Of a stretch of DNA of 64,000 nt, positions 17,972-27,246 are shown piece by piece (position 1 is the first letter of the stretch; each line of letters starts with the position of its first letter). The translations under genes were made by a program, and so were the position numbers. This DNA comes from an uncultured Stenotrophomonas sp. GTDB lineage: Bacteria; Pseudomonadota; Gammaproteobacteria; Xanthomonadales; Xanthomonadaceae. The stretch is taken from positions 272,402-336,401 of the forward strand of contig NZ_CAMFIA010000002.1 in assembly GCF_945952405.1 (NCBI RefSeq), in the 5' to 3' direction. Under the pieces are notes generated by a model. It made no database searches and was not told the DNA's origin. It was given only the letters and a program-made list of their open reading frames with translations.

Positions 17972-19318
17972 ATGTCCTCCACGCTCATCACCAACGCCCG
18001 CATGGTCAACGAAGGCCGCACCTTCGACGGCGACCTGCGCATCGAGAACGGCCGCATCGCGCAGATCGGCAGCGGGCTGGTGCCCCGCGAAGGCGAGCAG
18101 GTGGTGGATGCGGCCGGGCGCTGGCTGCTGCCCGGCATGATCGATGACCAGGTGCACTTCCGCGAACCGGGGCTGACCCACAAGGGCGACATCGCCAGCG
18201 AATCGGCGGCGGCCGTGGCCGGTGGCCTGACCAGCTTCATGGACATGCCCAACACCAATCCGCCGACGCTGGATTCGACCATCCTCGAAGCCAAGTACGA
18301 GCTCGCACGCGGCCGCGCCTGGGCCAACTACGGTTTCTACCACGGCGCCAGCAATGACAACCTGGAGGCCATCCGCGCCCTGGACCCGAAGAAGGCGCCA
18401 GGCGTGAAGGTGTTCATGGGTGCCTCGACCGGCAACATGCTGGTCGACAATCCGGAAACGCTGGACGCGATCTTCCGCGAATGCCCGACCCCGATCATCA
18501 CGCACTGCGAAGACACGCCGATGATCGATGCCAACCTGAAGGCTTTCCAGGAGAAGTACGGCGATGCGCTGACCCCGGACATGCACCCGGACATCCGTTC
18601 GCGCGAGGCCTGCATCAAGTCGACCCGGCTGGCGATGTCGCTGGCGCGCAAGCACGGCACCCGCCTGCATGTGCTGCACATCTCGACCGCCGACGAGCTT
18701 GCGCTGTTCGAGAAGGGGCCGCTGATCCGCGCCGATGGCAGCCGCAAGCAGATCACCGCCGAAACCTGCGTGCACTTCCTGCATTTCGCCCGCCCGGACT
18801 ATGCGACCAAGGGCAACCTGATCAAGTGCAACCCGGCGATCAAGGAGGTGGCCGACCGCGAAGCGATCACCGCTGCGCTGGCCGATGACGTGCTGGACGT
18901 GCTCGCCACCGACCATGCCCCGCACACCTGGGAAGAGAAGCAGAAGCCGTACGCCCAGGCACCGTCGGGCCTGCCGCTGGTGCAGTACGCGCTGGTCGCC
19001 GCGCTCGAGCGCGTGCACGAGGGCAAGCTGACCCGCGAGCAGGTGGTGCAGAAATTCGCGCATGCGCCGGCGCAGCTGTTCGACGTGGAAGAGCGCGGCT
19101 TCCTGCGCGAAGGCTATTTCGCCGACCTGGTGCTGGTCGAAGACGTTCCGTTCACGGTCAAGCGCGAGGACGTGCTGTCCAAGTGCGGCTGGTCGCCCTT
19201 TGAAGGCACCACGTTCCGCTCGCGCGTGGCTTCCACCTGGGTCAACGGCCAGCTGGTGTGGGATGGCAACGCACTGGTGGGCGAACCCGCCGGCCAGCGC
19301 ATGACCTACGACCGCTGA
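17972..19318 (+). CDS. pyrC: Dihydroorotase (class I type)
   Basis: Zinc amidohydrolase interconverting carbamoyl aspartate and dihydroorotate in pyrimidine synthesis. The 448-aa length and motifs are those of the long class I form: the metal pair normally HxHxR reads DDQVHFREPG, followed by MPNTNPPT, HISTADEL and the catalytic Asp in LATDHAPH. The first metal His is replaced by Asp (DQVH), a variation seen in this subgroup. The real start is the ATG at 17972. Its stop overlaps the M23 peptidase start (TGATG). Confidence 0.9.
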   Translation: MSSTLITNARMVNEGRTFDGDLRIENGRIAQIGSGLVPREGEQVVDAAGRWLLPGMIDDQVHFREPGLTHKGDIASESAAAVAGGLTSFMDMPNTNPPTLDSTILEAKYELARGRAWANYGFYHGASNDNLEAIRALDPKKAPGVKVFMGASTGNMLVDNPETLDAIFRECPTPIITHCEDTPMIDANLKAFQEKYGDALTPDMHPDIRSREACIKSTRLAMSLARKHGTRLHVLHISTADELALFEKGPLIRADGSRKQITAETCVHFLHFARPDYATKGNLIKCNPAIKEVADREAITAALADDVLDVLATDHAPHTWEEKQKPYAQAPSGLPLVQYALVAALERVHEGKLTREQVVQKFAHAPAQLFDVEERGFLREGYFADLVLVEDVPFTVKREDVLSKCGWSPFEGTTFRSRVASTWVNGQLVWDGNALVGEPAGQRMTYDR

Positions 19319-20166
19319 TGCGCGGCGCGCTCCTGGTCGGGGTGCTGCTGCTGGCAGCGCCCCTGTTCCCGGCACCTTCGGCACAGGCGCAGGATGGTAT
19401 CGGCAGCCTGATCGACAGCCGCGTGGTGTTCCCGGCCAGCGCGTCGCAGGGCGCACTGGTGATCGGCAAGGTCCCCGCCGGCAGCCGCGTGCAGTACGCC
19501 GGCCGCCAGCTGCGGGTGAGTGGTTATGGCAGCGTGGTATTCGGCATCGGCCGCGACGAGAAGGGCCCGCTGCGCGTGCAGGTGCAAACTCCCGATGGTG
19601 GCAGCGAAACCGCGACCATCGCCGTGACGCCGCGTGACTGGCCGACCGAGCGGGTCAATGGCGTGCCGCCGAAGACGGTCAATCCGCCACCGGCGATTGC
19701 CGAGCGGATCAAGCGCGAGCAGGCGCAGGTGACTGCCGCGCGTGCCCGCGATGACGACCGCACCGACTTCACCCAGACCTTCATCTGGCCGGTACAGGGC
19801 CGCATCAGCGGACGCTTCGGCAACGCACGCGTCTACAACGGCCAGCCCGGTGCCGGCCATTCCGGCATGGACATCGCCGTGCCGACCGGCACGCCGGTGA
19901 AGGCCCCCGCCGCCGGCATCGTCACCTTCGCCGGCCCGGACCTGTACCTGACCGGCGGCACCCTGCTGCTTGATCACGGCTTCGGGGTCAGCTCGAATTT
20001 CCTGCACCTGTCGCGCATCGACGTGAAGGTGGGGGACCGTGTCGAGCAGGGCCAGGTGATCGCCGCGGTGGGCGCCACCGGCCGTGCCACCGGCCCGCAC
20101 CTGCACTGGGGCATGAACTGGTTCGACACCCGCATCGACCCGCTGCTGGTGCTGGAACGGAAATAA
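19318..20166 (+). CDS. M23 family metallopeptidase (exported)
   Basis: A 282-aa protein with a signal peptide (about residues 1-25, ending PSAQA), a beta-rich N-terminal region, a charged helix (about 130-155) and a C-terminal LytM/M23 domain. The zinc ligands are intact: HSGMDIAVPTG and HLHWG. This predicts a periplasmic peptidoglycan endopeptidase of the NlpD/Gly-Gly hydrolase class. It starts on an ATG overlapping the dihydroorotase stop. No gene context links it to a particular step of wall growth. Confidence 0.92.
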   Translation: MRGALLVGVLLLAAPLFPAPSAQAQDGIGSLIDSRVVFPASASQGALVIGKVPAGSRVQYAGRQLRVSGYGSVVFGIGRDEKGPLRVQVQTPDGGSETATIAVTPRDWPTERVNGVPPKTVNPPPAIAERIKREQAQVTAARARDDDRTDFTQTFIWPVQGRISGRFGNARVYNGQPGAGHSGMDIAVPTGTPVKAPAAGIVTFAGPDLYLTGGTLLLDHGFGVSSNFLHLSRIDVKVGDRVEQGQVIAAVGATGRATGPHLHWGMNWFDTRIDPLLVLERK

Positions 20167-20244
20167 CGACGGAAACAACGGCGGTTGTTTCCCGCGGCCG
20201 GTACCGCCGGGAACAACCGCGCACTTCGAAACAAGGAACGTTGC

Positions 20245-21768
20245 ATGCCCGCTGCGGGTGATATCCACGTCGTCCACAACGCACGGCTGGGGGCCTACGC
20301 GGCCTACCAGCTCACCCATCAGGACAGCGAAAGCGGCGCCTTCGCCATCCTCAGCCTGGACTGGGTGGGCAACGCCGTGCCTGATCCAGCCGAGGTCGCT
20401 GCGATGCAACCCGCTCGCTTCAGCCAGTTGCGCGCGGCGCCCACCCTCGTGCACCGCTGGGCCGGCAAGCGCGTCCCCCGCGATTTCCAGCGGGTGGGCT
20501 GGCGCGAGCCGCTGCTCACCGATTCGCCCCGAAGCCATGGCAGCTGGCCATGCGGCGACGAACATCTCTGGCAACGCCACTGGGATTCGCTGGATGCCGA
20601 TGCGGTACGAGCCTTCCATGCGGCGTTGTCCGCCCCCGAAGACCTGAGCGTGGTGCTGGACAACGGTCCGCATCCGGTACGCCGCTGCACCCGGATGCTG
20701 GACGGCGCAACGTTGAACCTCGCGCCGTCACTGGACGTGTTCGATGCCCTGCCCCTGCTGACCCAGCTGGAGATCAGCACGCCGGTGCCCGGCCTGTGGC
20801 CCTGGCTGCGCACGCGCCCGCTGATCCACACGCTGCGGCTCAGCGGCCTGCAGGCACCGGCCGTGGATCTGCGTGGCACCGGGCTCATGCAGTTGACGAT
20901 CGATGCCACCGGCCTGCGATCGCTGCACCTCAACCCGCAGCTGGATCGCCTGACCCTGCTCGGCCGCATCGATCCCGGGCTGACCATCCACGCCGAGGCG
21001 CAAGGCCGATGGCTGACCCTGATCAGCTCCGATCCACAGCTGCCGGGGCTGGGCCTGGCACAGCTGGGCGAACTGCAGCTGCGCGAGGTACGCGAACTCG
21101 ACGCCGCCCGCATCGCCGGGCAGTTCCCGCACCTGCAATCGCTGACCATCAGCGGCGCGCCCTGCGTGCTGCAGCACCTGCACCGCCTGGGCGAACTGCG
21201 GCAGCTGCATACGCTCAGCGGGAGCAATCTGTTTCCCGGCGCCGGCGAAACCTTCCCGGCACCGGAATGCTGGCCGCGGCTGTGCCGGCTGTGGCTGCAC
21301 AGCCTGCCCGCCGGGCTCGGCACCGCCATCAGGAAGGCGTACAGGGACGAAGCCGCACAGGGCCTGGACCTGGACGTGGCGCAGCTGCGCAAGGCCGAGT
21401 GGCTGGCCGCCAACCTGGACAACCCGTTCCGGGACTGGGAAGGCAGCGCGCATATCAGCGCCCCCCAGGCGGACAAGGCAGCCGCGCTCTATCGCAAGGC
21501 CTGCACCGCCGCACTGAAACAGGCTGCCGAACACGGCAGCGATGCCGCCGCCCTGGAGGCCGCGCTGGCGCATATCGGACGCGACTACACCGAGGGCTTC
21601 AACGCACTTGATCGCCGTAGCGGCTTCATCGAAACCGAAGAGCGCGAGCAGATCTACGGTGCGTGGCTGGGCATCCTCGACGCGGTCGATGCACGGCGGC
21701 AGGACGGTGCTGCGCCTGTGGACCGCGAGCGCCTGCGCGCGGCCATGAACGAAATCAGGAGCTTCTGA
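20245..21768 (+). CDS. Unrecognised 507-aa protein with leucine-rich repeat-like centre
   Basis: I do not recognise this protein. It has no signal peptide. The N-terminal third is Trp- and Arg-rich (SWPCGDEHLWQRHWDSL). Residues about 180-340 contain irregular leucine-rich repeats of about 20 residues (LTQLEIS, IHTLRLSGL, LMQLTIDATGL, LDRLTLLG, LGELQLREV, LQSLTISG). The C-terminal 120 residues are helical and end in an acidic segment. A good ribosome site (AAGGAA) precedes the ATG at 20245. It stands alone, ending against a convergent gene. The repeat type suggests protein binding; nothing more can be supported. Confidence 0.7.
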   Translation: MPAAGDIHVVHNARLGAYAAYQLTHQDSESGAFAILSLDWVGNAVPDPAEVAAMQPARFSQLRAAPTLVHRWAGKRVPRDFQRVGWREPLLTDSPRSHGSWPCGDEHLWQRHWDSLDADAVRAFHAALSAPEDLSVVLDNGPHPVRRCTRMLDGATLNLAPSLDVFDALPLLTQLEISTPVPGLWPWLRTRPLIHTLRLSGLQAPAVDLRGTGLMQLTIDATGLRSLHLNPQLDRLTLLGRIDPGLTIHAEAQGRWLTLISSDPQLPGLGLAQLGELQLREVRELDAARIAGQFPHLQSLTISGAPCVLQHLHRLGELRQLHTLSGSNLFPGAGETFPAPECWPRLCRLWLHSLPAGLGTAIRKAYRDEAAQGLDLDVAQLRKAEWLAANLDNPFRDWEGSAHISAPQADKAAALYRKACTAALKQAAEHGSDAAALEAALAHIGRDYTEGFNALDRRSGFIETEEREQIYGAWLGILDAVDARRQDGAAPVDRERLRAAMNEIRSF

Positions 21769-21785
21769 AACGCTCCAGCACGGTC

Positions 21786-21809
21786 GTGCCGGCCGCGGGC
21801 CGGCAGCAC
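21786..21809. repeat. GC-rich hairpin between convergent genes
   Basis: TGCCGGCC / GGCCGGCA separated by GCG lies in the 55-base gap between the convergent 507-aa protein and squalene-synthase-like genes. There is no T run; it resembles a degenerate REP and may mark both transcript ends. Confidence 0.5.
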
Positions 21810-21823
21810 GCAGACGATGCCGC

Positions 21824-22543
21824 TCAGCCGCGGGCGGCCCACCACACGCGCAACAGGGTGCGTACCGGCGTCGCTTCGATCGGCTGGCCCGCGGCTTGTG
21901 CCGCCACCCTCGCGCGCGCCAGGCTGGACCAGACGCGACGCGGGCGCGGGCCTGGAACGCGACGGCCCCATCCCCTCAGCAGGTACTGTGCCCAGCGCTG
22001 CGCCGCGGTACCGGCGTCTTCATCCAGCAGGCTGCGCGGTACCCCGGCCACGCCGGCATCCTGCAGCCGCTGGGCCAGGGTCTGCAGCTGCACGGCACGG
22101 CCAGCGCCGGAGCGCGGTGCGCGCTTGCCCGGCGTTTCAGCGAACAGCGCCGCTTCCACCGCCGCGACCGCCTCGGCGTAACCGGCCAGCGCGCGTTCGG
22201 CACCTGCTGCATCGAGTGCGACCGTGCGCGCTTCGATCAGGTCCGGCAGCGCCTCGGCCAACTGCGCCCACGGCGCGCGCACCGGCTCCAGCAGGCGACC
22301 CAGCGGATGGCGCGAACGCTGCGCGGCCCAGCTGCGCAGTTCCTCGCCCCACCAGGCCAGCTTGGCATCGGCCGGCAACGGGTCGCCACTGGTATTGAGC
22401 ATGTCGTCGAATTCCTGCAGCAGCGCAAACCACGCCACGGCAAGCTCGCGTTGCGATTCGGCCACGAACGGGGCGGCCACCGACCATTCCGGCCAACGGC
22501 TGCGCCACTTGTCGAGGAAACTGTCCAGCGCGGTACTGCTCAC
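21824..22543 (-). CDS. Squalene/phytoene synthase-like protein
   Basis: A 239-aa helical protein. The N-terminal half has the layout of the trans-isoprenyl diphosphate synthase family that joins two prenyl diphosphates: an aspartate pair in LLQEFDDMLN, KLAWWGEELRSWA and HPLGRLLEP. The second Asp-rich motif expected later in true synthases is not visible, and the protein is about 60 residues short. It may therefore be a non-catalytic relative, like NDUFAF6-type proteins. It follows mupP and ubiG in the same direction, 11 bases after mupP. A link to quinone or isoprenoid metabolism is only suggested by ubiG. Confidence 0.55.
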   Translation of the reverse strand: MSSTALDSFLDKWRSRWPEWSVAAPFVAESQRELAVAWFALLQEFDDMLNTSGDPLPADAKLAWWGEELRSWAAQRSRHPLGRLLEPVRAPWAQLAEALPDLIEARTVALDAAGAERALAGYAEAVAAVEAALFAETPGKRAPRSGAGRAVQLQTLAQRLQDAGVAGVPRSLLDEDAGTAAQRWAQYLLRGWGRRVPGPRPRRVWSSLARARVAAQAAGQPIEATPVRTLLRVWWAARG

Positions 22544-22554
22544 TACGTGATTCC

Positions 22555-23250
22555 TTACGGCTGGGCCGGGGCGACCGGCCGGGTCGGCCAGAGACTGGCC
22601 AGTTGCAGAAGTCCGGCGTTCTCGACCAGCACGTCGGCCTGCCAGGCCAACGGGTCATCGCTGTGCAGGCGGTAGCCCCACAGCGCGGCCACCGACGGCA
22701 TCGCGGCGGCGCGCGCAGCGAGGATGTCGCGCTCGTCATCGCCCACGTACACGCAGTCCCCGGCATCGATGCCGATGGCCTGCGCGGCGTGCAGCAGCGG
22801 CAACGGGTGCGGCTTGCGCTCGGCCAGGCTGTCACCGCCGACCAGTACCGCGCAGCGCTGCTGCCAGCCGTACTGCGGCAGGATCAACCGCGCCAGGTAC
22901 TCGGGCTTGTTGGTGACGATGCCCCACACCGTGCCGGCATCGTCCAGCGCCGCCAGCATGCCGGCCACGCCATCGAACAGCACCGCGTGCTGGCCGATCA
23001 ATGCCTCGTAGCGCTGCAGGAACTCCGGCACCAGCGCGTCGCGTGCGGCAGCGTCCAGCTCGGGGAACGCGGCCGAGACCATGGCCCGCGACCCCTTGGA
23101 TACCACCGGGCGCAGCAGCGCCGGATCGATCGGCGCACGGCCACGCGCGGCCAGCATCGCATCGCAGGTGGCCACGAAGTCCGGCGCACTGTCCAGCAGG
23201 GTGCCGTCCAGGTCGAACAGCACCGCGCGCGGGAAGCGGGCGGCGGTCAT
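22555..23250 (-). CDS. mupP: HAD phosphatase, probably N-acetylmuramic acid 6-phosphate phosphatase MupP
   Basis: A 231-aa HAD-superfamily hydrolase: DLDGTLLDS (nucleophile Asp), VTNKPE (motif II), RKPHPLPLL (motif III Lys) and GDDERDI (motif IV). By sequence alone it would be called phosphoglycolate phosphatase (Gph). The order mtaD-ubiG-this gene, however, is the one found around mupP in Pseudomonas, where the product dephosphorylates MurNAc 6-phosphate in cell-wall recycling. I prefer MupP on context. The ATG at 23250 overlaps the ubiG stop (ATGA). Confidence 0.8.
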   Translation of the reverse strand: MTAARFPRAVLFDLDGTLLDSAPDFVATCDAMLAARGRAPIDPALLRPVVSKGSRAMVSAAFPELDAAARDALVPEFLQRYEALIGQHAVLFDGVAGMLAALDDAGTVWGIVTNKPEYLARLILPQYGWQQRCAVLVGGDSLAERKPHPLPLLHAAQAIGIDAGDCVYVGDDERDILAARAAAMPSVAALWGYRLHSDDPLAWQADVLVENAGLLQLASLWPTRPVAPAQP

Positions 23251-23963
23251 GCCGGCTTGACCGCGTAGGCCAGGTAGTTGATGTCGGTACGGCTGCTCAG
23301 GCGGGCGTGGTTGCGCCACGGCTCGTAGGCCATGCCGCTGACATCGACCAGCTGCATGTCGGCCTCGCGCAGCCAGCGCGCCAGCTCGGCCGGCTTGATG
23401 AATTCCTGGTAGTGATGGGTGCCCTTGGGCAACAGCCGCGCCACGTACTCGGCACCGACGATCGCCACTGCGAACGCGGCCGCCGTGCGGTTGATGGTCG
23501 ACAGGAACAGTTGGCCGCCCGGCTTCAGCAGGCGCTTGCAGGCCTCGATGATCGCGCCAGGGTCCGGCACGTGCTCGAGCATCTCCATGCAGGTGACCAC
23601 ATCGAAACTGCCCGGTTGCTCGGCGGCCAGGTCTTCCGCGGCCTGCAGCCGGTAATCGACCTTGGCGCCGCTTTCCAGCGCATGCAGGCGCGCGACCTTG
23701 ACCAGTTCCGGGGCCAGGTCGATGGCGGTGACGTCGGCACCGGACTGCGCCAGCGCCTCGCTCAGCAGGCCACCACCACAGCCGATATCGAGCACGCGCG
23801 CGGTGCGCAGCGGTACCCGGTCGGCCACGTACTTCAGGCGCACCGGGTTCAGTGCATGCAACGGCTTCTGCGGGCCGTCAGCGTCCCACCAGCGGTTGGC
23901 CAGCGCCGCGAACTTGTCCAGCTCGGCCTGATCGAAATTGGAGGATGCGTGGGGAGCAGTCAT
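23247..23963 (-). CDS. ubiG: Ubiquinone biosynthesis O-methyltransferase UbiG
   Basis: SAM-dependent methyltransferase acting twice in ubiquinone synthesis. The 238-aa protein has motif [14 protein letters not shown], an acidic post-I position in [19 protein letters not shown], and the family's N-terminal [20 protein letters not shown]. The ATG at 23963 gives the standard N-terminus; the longer frame upstream is an overlap of mtaD. It lies between mtaD (25 bases away) and mupP (ATGA overlap). MtaD may be coupled because both handle SAM-derived adenosyl products. Confidence 0.96.
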   Translation of the reverse strand: MTAPHASSNFDQAELDKFAALANRWWDADGPQKPLHALNPVRLKYVADRVPLRTARVLDIGCGGGLLSEALAQSGADVTAIDLAPELVKVARLHALESGAKVDYRLQAAEDLAAEQPGSFDVVTCMEMLEHVPDPGAIIEACKRLLKPGGQLFLSTINRTAAAFAVAIVGAEYVARLLPKGTHHYQEFIKPAELARWLREADMQLVDVSGMAYEPWRNHARLSSRTDINYLAYAVKPA

Positions 23964-23988
23964 GGGGGAGTCCTTGCGGCGCCGGGGT

Positions 23989-25332
23989 TCAGGCGCGGAT
24001 GTGACGGATGCGCTCGCGCCACTGGCGCGCGTTGGCGATGATGCCCGGCAGGTCCATGCCGACCAGCTCACGCTGCACCAGCTTCGGCTTGCCGGCGATC
24101 CAGACGTCGCTGACCTGCTGGCGGCCGGTGGCATACACCAGCTGCGACAGCACGTTATGCAGCGGCTGGGTTTCCAGCGCGGACAGGTCGACACAGACCA
24201 GGTCGGCCTGCTTGCCGACTTCGATCGAACCAATGCGGTCGCCGAAGCCCAGCGCGCGTGCACCGCCCAGCGTGGAGGCGCGCAGCGTGGTCGCCGCATC
24301 CAGCGCGGTGGCATCGTCGGCCACGGCCTTGGCCAGGATCGCGGCCGTGCGGTTCTCGCTGAACATGTCCAGGTCGTTGTTGCTGGCGCAGCCATCGGTA
24401 CCGATCGCCAGGTTCACGCCTGCGCGCTGCAGGGCGCAGGCCGGGCAGAACCCGGAGGCCAGTTTCAGGTTCGATTCCGGGCAGTGCACCACGCTGACGC
24501 CACGTTCGGCGCACAGGTGGATTTCCGCATCGGTCAGCTGGGTCATGTGCACCGCGATCAGGCGATCGTTGACCAGGCCGAGCCGGTCCAGCCGCGCCAG
24601 CGGGCGCTGGCCGTGCAGCTTGATCGAATCGTTGATCTCCTGCGCAGTCTCGTGGGTGTGCAGGTGCACCTGCATGTCGAGCTGGTCGGACAGCATCCGC
24701 ACCCGCTCGAAGTTGGCATCGTTGACGGTGTACGGCGCATGCGGCGCGAACGCGGTGCCGATCAGCGGATCAGTGCGCCACTGGTCATGCAGTTCACCGG
24801 CCTTGGCGAAGTACTCGTCGTCGGTCTTGGCCCAGGCGGTGGGGAAATCGATGATGACCGCACCGACCAGCGCGCGGAAACCGTGCTTCTTGTAGACCGC
24901 TGCCTGCACATCGCCGAAGAAGTAGTTCTCGTTGGCGCAGGTGGTACCGCCGCGCAGCATCTCGGCGATGGCCAGGGTGGTGCCGTCGGCGACGAACTCC
25001 GGACCGATCACCGCCGCTTCCACCGGCCAGATGTGCTGCTGCAGCCAGGTCATCAACGGCAGGTCATCGGCGACGCCGCGCAGCAGGGTCATCGGGTTGT
25101 GCGTGTGCGCGTTGACCAGGCCCGGCATCAGCGCGGCCTCGGGGCGGCTGACCACCTGGGCGGCGCGGAAGCGCGCGCGCGCCTCTGCACGCGGCAGGAT
25201 GGCCACGATCTCGCTGCCACGCACGGCGACGGCGTGGTCTTCCAGCACCACCGCATGCGGCTCGATCGGAACGACATAACCGGCTTCGATGAGCAGGTCG
25301 CAGGCTTCGGGGAGGTGCGGGCTATCGCTCAT
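23989..25332 (-). CDS. mtaD: 5-methylthioadenosine/S-adenosylhomocysteine deaminase (TRZ/ATZ family)
   Basis: A 447-aa metal-dependent amidohydrolase. Metal and substrate residues are visible: [41 protein letters not shown] and [13 protein letters not shown]. The family deaminates methylthioadenosine, and sometimes SAH, in organisms that salvage MTA by way of methylthioinosine, as shown for the Pseudomonas homologue. It heads an operon with ubiG and mupP. Substrate preference between MTA, SAH and other adenosines cannot be settled from sequence. Confidence 0.9.
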   Translation of the reverse strand: MSDSPHLPEACDLLIEAGYVVPIEPHAVVLEDHAVAVRGSEIVAILPRAEARARFRAAQVVSRPEAALMPGLVNAHTHNPMTLLRGVADDLPLMTWLQQHIWPVEAAVIGPEFVADGTTLAIAEMLRGGTTCANENYFFGDVQAAVYKKHGFRALVGAVIIDFPTAWAKTDDEYFAKAGELHDQWRTDPLIGTAFAPHAPYTVNDANFERVRMLSDQLDMQVHLHTHETAQEINDSIKLHGQRPLARLDRLGLVNDRLIAVHMTQLTDAEIHLCAERGVSVVHCPESNLKLASGFCPACALQRAGVNLAIGTDGCASNNDLDMFSENRTAAILAKAVADDATALDAATTLRASTLGGARALGFGDRIGSIEVGKQADLVCVDLSALETQPLHNVLSQLVYATGRQQVSDVWIAGKPKLVQRELVGMDLPGIIANARQWRERIRHIRA

Positions 25333-25492
25333 GCGGGCTCACTGGCTGGGGGGGCGGCGAGATACTTCTGGGGGACACGCCCCTGAGTCAGGGGCTGCCG
25401 CGAAGCGGCGGGGTCTGGAGACCCGTGAAGCGGGGCCCATGATCTGCCGAAGCAGATCATGGGAGCGCCAGCGCGAATGCGATGGCGCGTAC

Positions 25493-25537
25493 CCGGCCAG
25501 CGGCCGGCACTACCGTAATCCGGCTGCGCCGGATTAC
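25493..25537 (-). repeat. Two adjacent REP palindromes at the efp 3' end
   Basis: Reading the minus strand, GTAATCCGG...CCGGATTAC (25537-25515) is followed at once by a GTAG palindrome with stem GCCGGCC/GGCCGG (25513-25493). The efp stop codon (25536-25534) lies in the first stem, so the efp transcript ends inside folded REP sequence. Upstream, CCCATGATCTG / CAGATCATGGG (about 25437-25464) forms another hairpin. Confidence 0.75.
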
Positions 25538-26100
25538 TTGACGCGCGCGGAGTACTCACCCGAACGGGTGTCGACGCGGATCACTTCTTCCTGGTTGACG
25601 AACAGCGGCACGCGGACCACGGCGCCGGTTTCCAGGGTGGCCGGCTTGCCGCCACCGCCCGAGGTATCGCCACGGACGCCCGGATCGGTTTCGGTGATCT
25701 TCAGTTCGACGAAGTTCGGCGGCTGCACGAAGATCGGCTCGCCGTTCCACAGGGTGACCACGCAGGACTCCTCGCCCTTCAGCCACTTCTCGGCGCCGCC
25801 CATGCCGGCCTTGGTGGCCTGGACCTGCTCGAAGGATTCCGGATCCATGAAGTGCCAGTACTCGCCATCGCTGTACATGAAGTTCATGTCGGTATCGACA
25901 ACGTCGGCCGCATCCAGCGAGTCGGTCGACTTCATGGTGACTTCCTGGGTACGGCCGTCCTTGATCAGGCGGTACTTCACGCGGGTGAAGGCCTGGCCCT
26001 TGCCCGGCTTGACGTATTCGGTGTCGATGATGACGGCCGGTTGGTTGTTGACCAGGATCTTCATCCCGTTCTTGACGTCGTTCATGCCGTAGCTGGCCAT
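25534..26100 (-). CDS. efp: Elongation factor P
   Basis: Rescues ribosomes stalled at polyproline. The 188-aa protein has three beta-barrel domains; the modification lysine is in [14 protein letters not shown] near residue 33. The divergent neighbour is epmB, whose product makes the beta-lysine precursor, so this EF-P should be beta-lysylated on that lysine by an EpmA encoded elsewhere. The ATG at 26100 gives the usual N-terminus. The stop lies inside a REP hairpin. Confidence 0.97.
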   Translation of the reverse strand: MASYGMNDVKNGMKILVNNQPAVIIDTEYVKPGKGQAFTRVKYRLIKDGRTQEVTMKSTDSLDAADVVDTDMNFMYSDGEYWHFMDPESFEQVQATKAGMGGAEKWLKGEESCVVTLWNGEPIFVQPPNFVELKITETDPGVRGDTSGGGGKPATLETGAVVRVPLFVNQEEVIRVDTRSGEYSARVK

Positions 26101-26157
26101 GCGTAAACTCCTGAGTGGCAAAAACGCCGCGGGTGCGGCGAGCCGTTAGAATGGAAA

Positions 26158-26178
26158 GCCCACCGGATGCCGGTGGGC
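26158..26178. promoter_or_regulatory. Hairpin in the efp-epmB divergent promoter region
   Basis: GCCCACCGG / CCGGTGGGC separated by ATG forms a 9-bp hairpin. On the minus strand it is followed by TTTCC, on the plus strand by GACTGTTTTT. It could be a 5' UTR structure or weak terminator for either divergent gene. Confidence 0.4.
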
Positions 26179-26196
26179 GACTGTTTTTCTGCCCCC

Positions 26197-27237
26197 ATGA
26201 TAACCGCAGGCCCCCTCTCCATGCAGCTTTCCGCCTTCCCCCGGCCCCAGTCGCCAGGCGCGCCCACGCGCTGGCAGCAGCTCTGGCGCCAGGCCCTGCG
26301 CGACCCGCAGGCCCTGCTGGCCCGGCTGGAGCTGGACCCGGCCGCGCTGGGCGTCTCGGACGCGGCCATGACCCAGTTCGCACTGCGCGTACCGGAAGGG
26401 TTCGTGGCCCGCATGCGCAAGGGCGATGCGGCCGACCCGCTGTTGCGCCAGGTGCTGCCGATCGACGAGGAAATGCGCCCGGCCCCCGGGTTCAGTTTCG
26501 ATGCGGTGGGCGATGGCGCCGCCCGCAAGGCCACCGGCGTCATCCAGAAGTACCGCGGCCGCGCCCTGCTGGTCGCCACCGGCAGCTGCGCGATCAACTG
26601 CCGCTACTGCTTCCGCCGCCACTTCGACTATGGCGCGGAGAACGCAGCCAAGGGCGGCTGGCAGGAGGCGGTCGCGGCGATCGCGGCTGACCCGGACATT
26701 GACGAGGTGATCCTGTCCGGTGGCGACCCGCTGTCACTGGCCACCCACAAGCTGGTTGAACTGACCGATGCGCTGCGCGGGATCCCGCACCTGCGCCGCC
26801 TGCGCATCCACAGCCGCCTGCCGATCGTGCTGCCGGAACGGGTGGACGAGGAGCTGCTGGCCTGGCTGGGCAGCCTGCCGTGGCCGCTGGCGATCGTGGT
26901 CCACGCCAACCATGCCAATGAATTCGACGCCAGTGTGGACACCGCGATGGCGCGCCTGCGCGGCACCGGCGCACAGCTGCTGAACCAGGCGGTGCTGCTG
27001 CGCGGGGTCAACGACAGCGTGCAGGCCCTGCAGGACCTGAGCGAGCGCAGCTTCGCCGCCGGCGTCCTGCCCTACTACCTGCACCAGCTGGACCGGGTCG
27101 AGGGCGTGGCCCACTTCGAAGTGGATGACAGCCAGGCCAAGGCGCTGGTCGCCGGCCTGACCGCGCGCCTGTCCGGCTACCTCATTCCCAAGCTGGTCCG
27201 CGAACTGCCGGGCGACCCCAGCAAGCGCCCGCTCTGA
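26197..27237 (+). CDS. epmB: EF-P (R)-beta-lysine modification enzyme EpmB (lysine 2,3-aminomutase)
   Basis: Radical SAM enzyme that converts (S)-alpha-lysine to (R)-beta-lysine, which EpmA then attaches to EF-P. The cluster motif is CAINCRYCFRRHF (CxxxCxxC); SGGDPLSL and the VHANHANEF segment follow, and PLP-binding is expected at NQAVLLRGVN to the C-terminus. The short form without the long clostridial tail is typical of EpmB. Starts at 26197 (MITAGPLS) and 26221 (MQLSAFPRP) are both possible; neither has a clear ribosome site. It is divergent from efp, which supports the role. Confidence 0.94.
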   Translation: MITAGPLSMQLSAFPRPQSPGAPTRWQQLWRQALRDPQALLARLELDPAALGVSDAAMTQFALRVPEGFVARMRKGDAADPLLRQVLPIDEEMRPAPGFSFDAVGDGAARKATGVIQKYRGRALLVATGSCAINCRYCFRRHFDYGAENAAKGGWQEAVAAIAADPDIDEVILSGGDPLSLATHKLVELTDALRGIPHLRRLRIHSRLPIVLPERVDEELLAWLGSLPWPLAIVVHANHANEFDASVDTAMARLRGTGAQLLNQAVLLRGVNDSVQALQDLSERSFAAGVLPYYLHQLDRVEGVAHFEVDDSQAKALVAGLTARLSGYLIPKLVRELPGDPSKRPL

Positions 27238-27246
27238 GCACCCCAG

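Noticed and set aside
21824-22543. Calling the gene a functional phytoene synthase.
   Set aside because: The second aspartate-rich motif is not visible, the protein is short, and no carotenoid genes are nearby.
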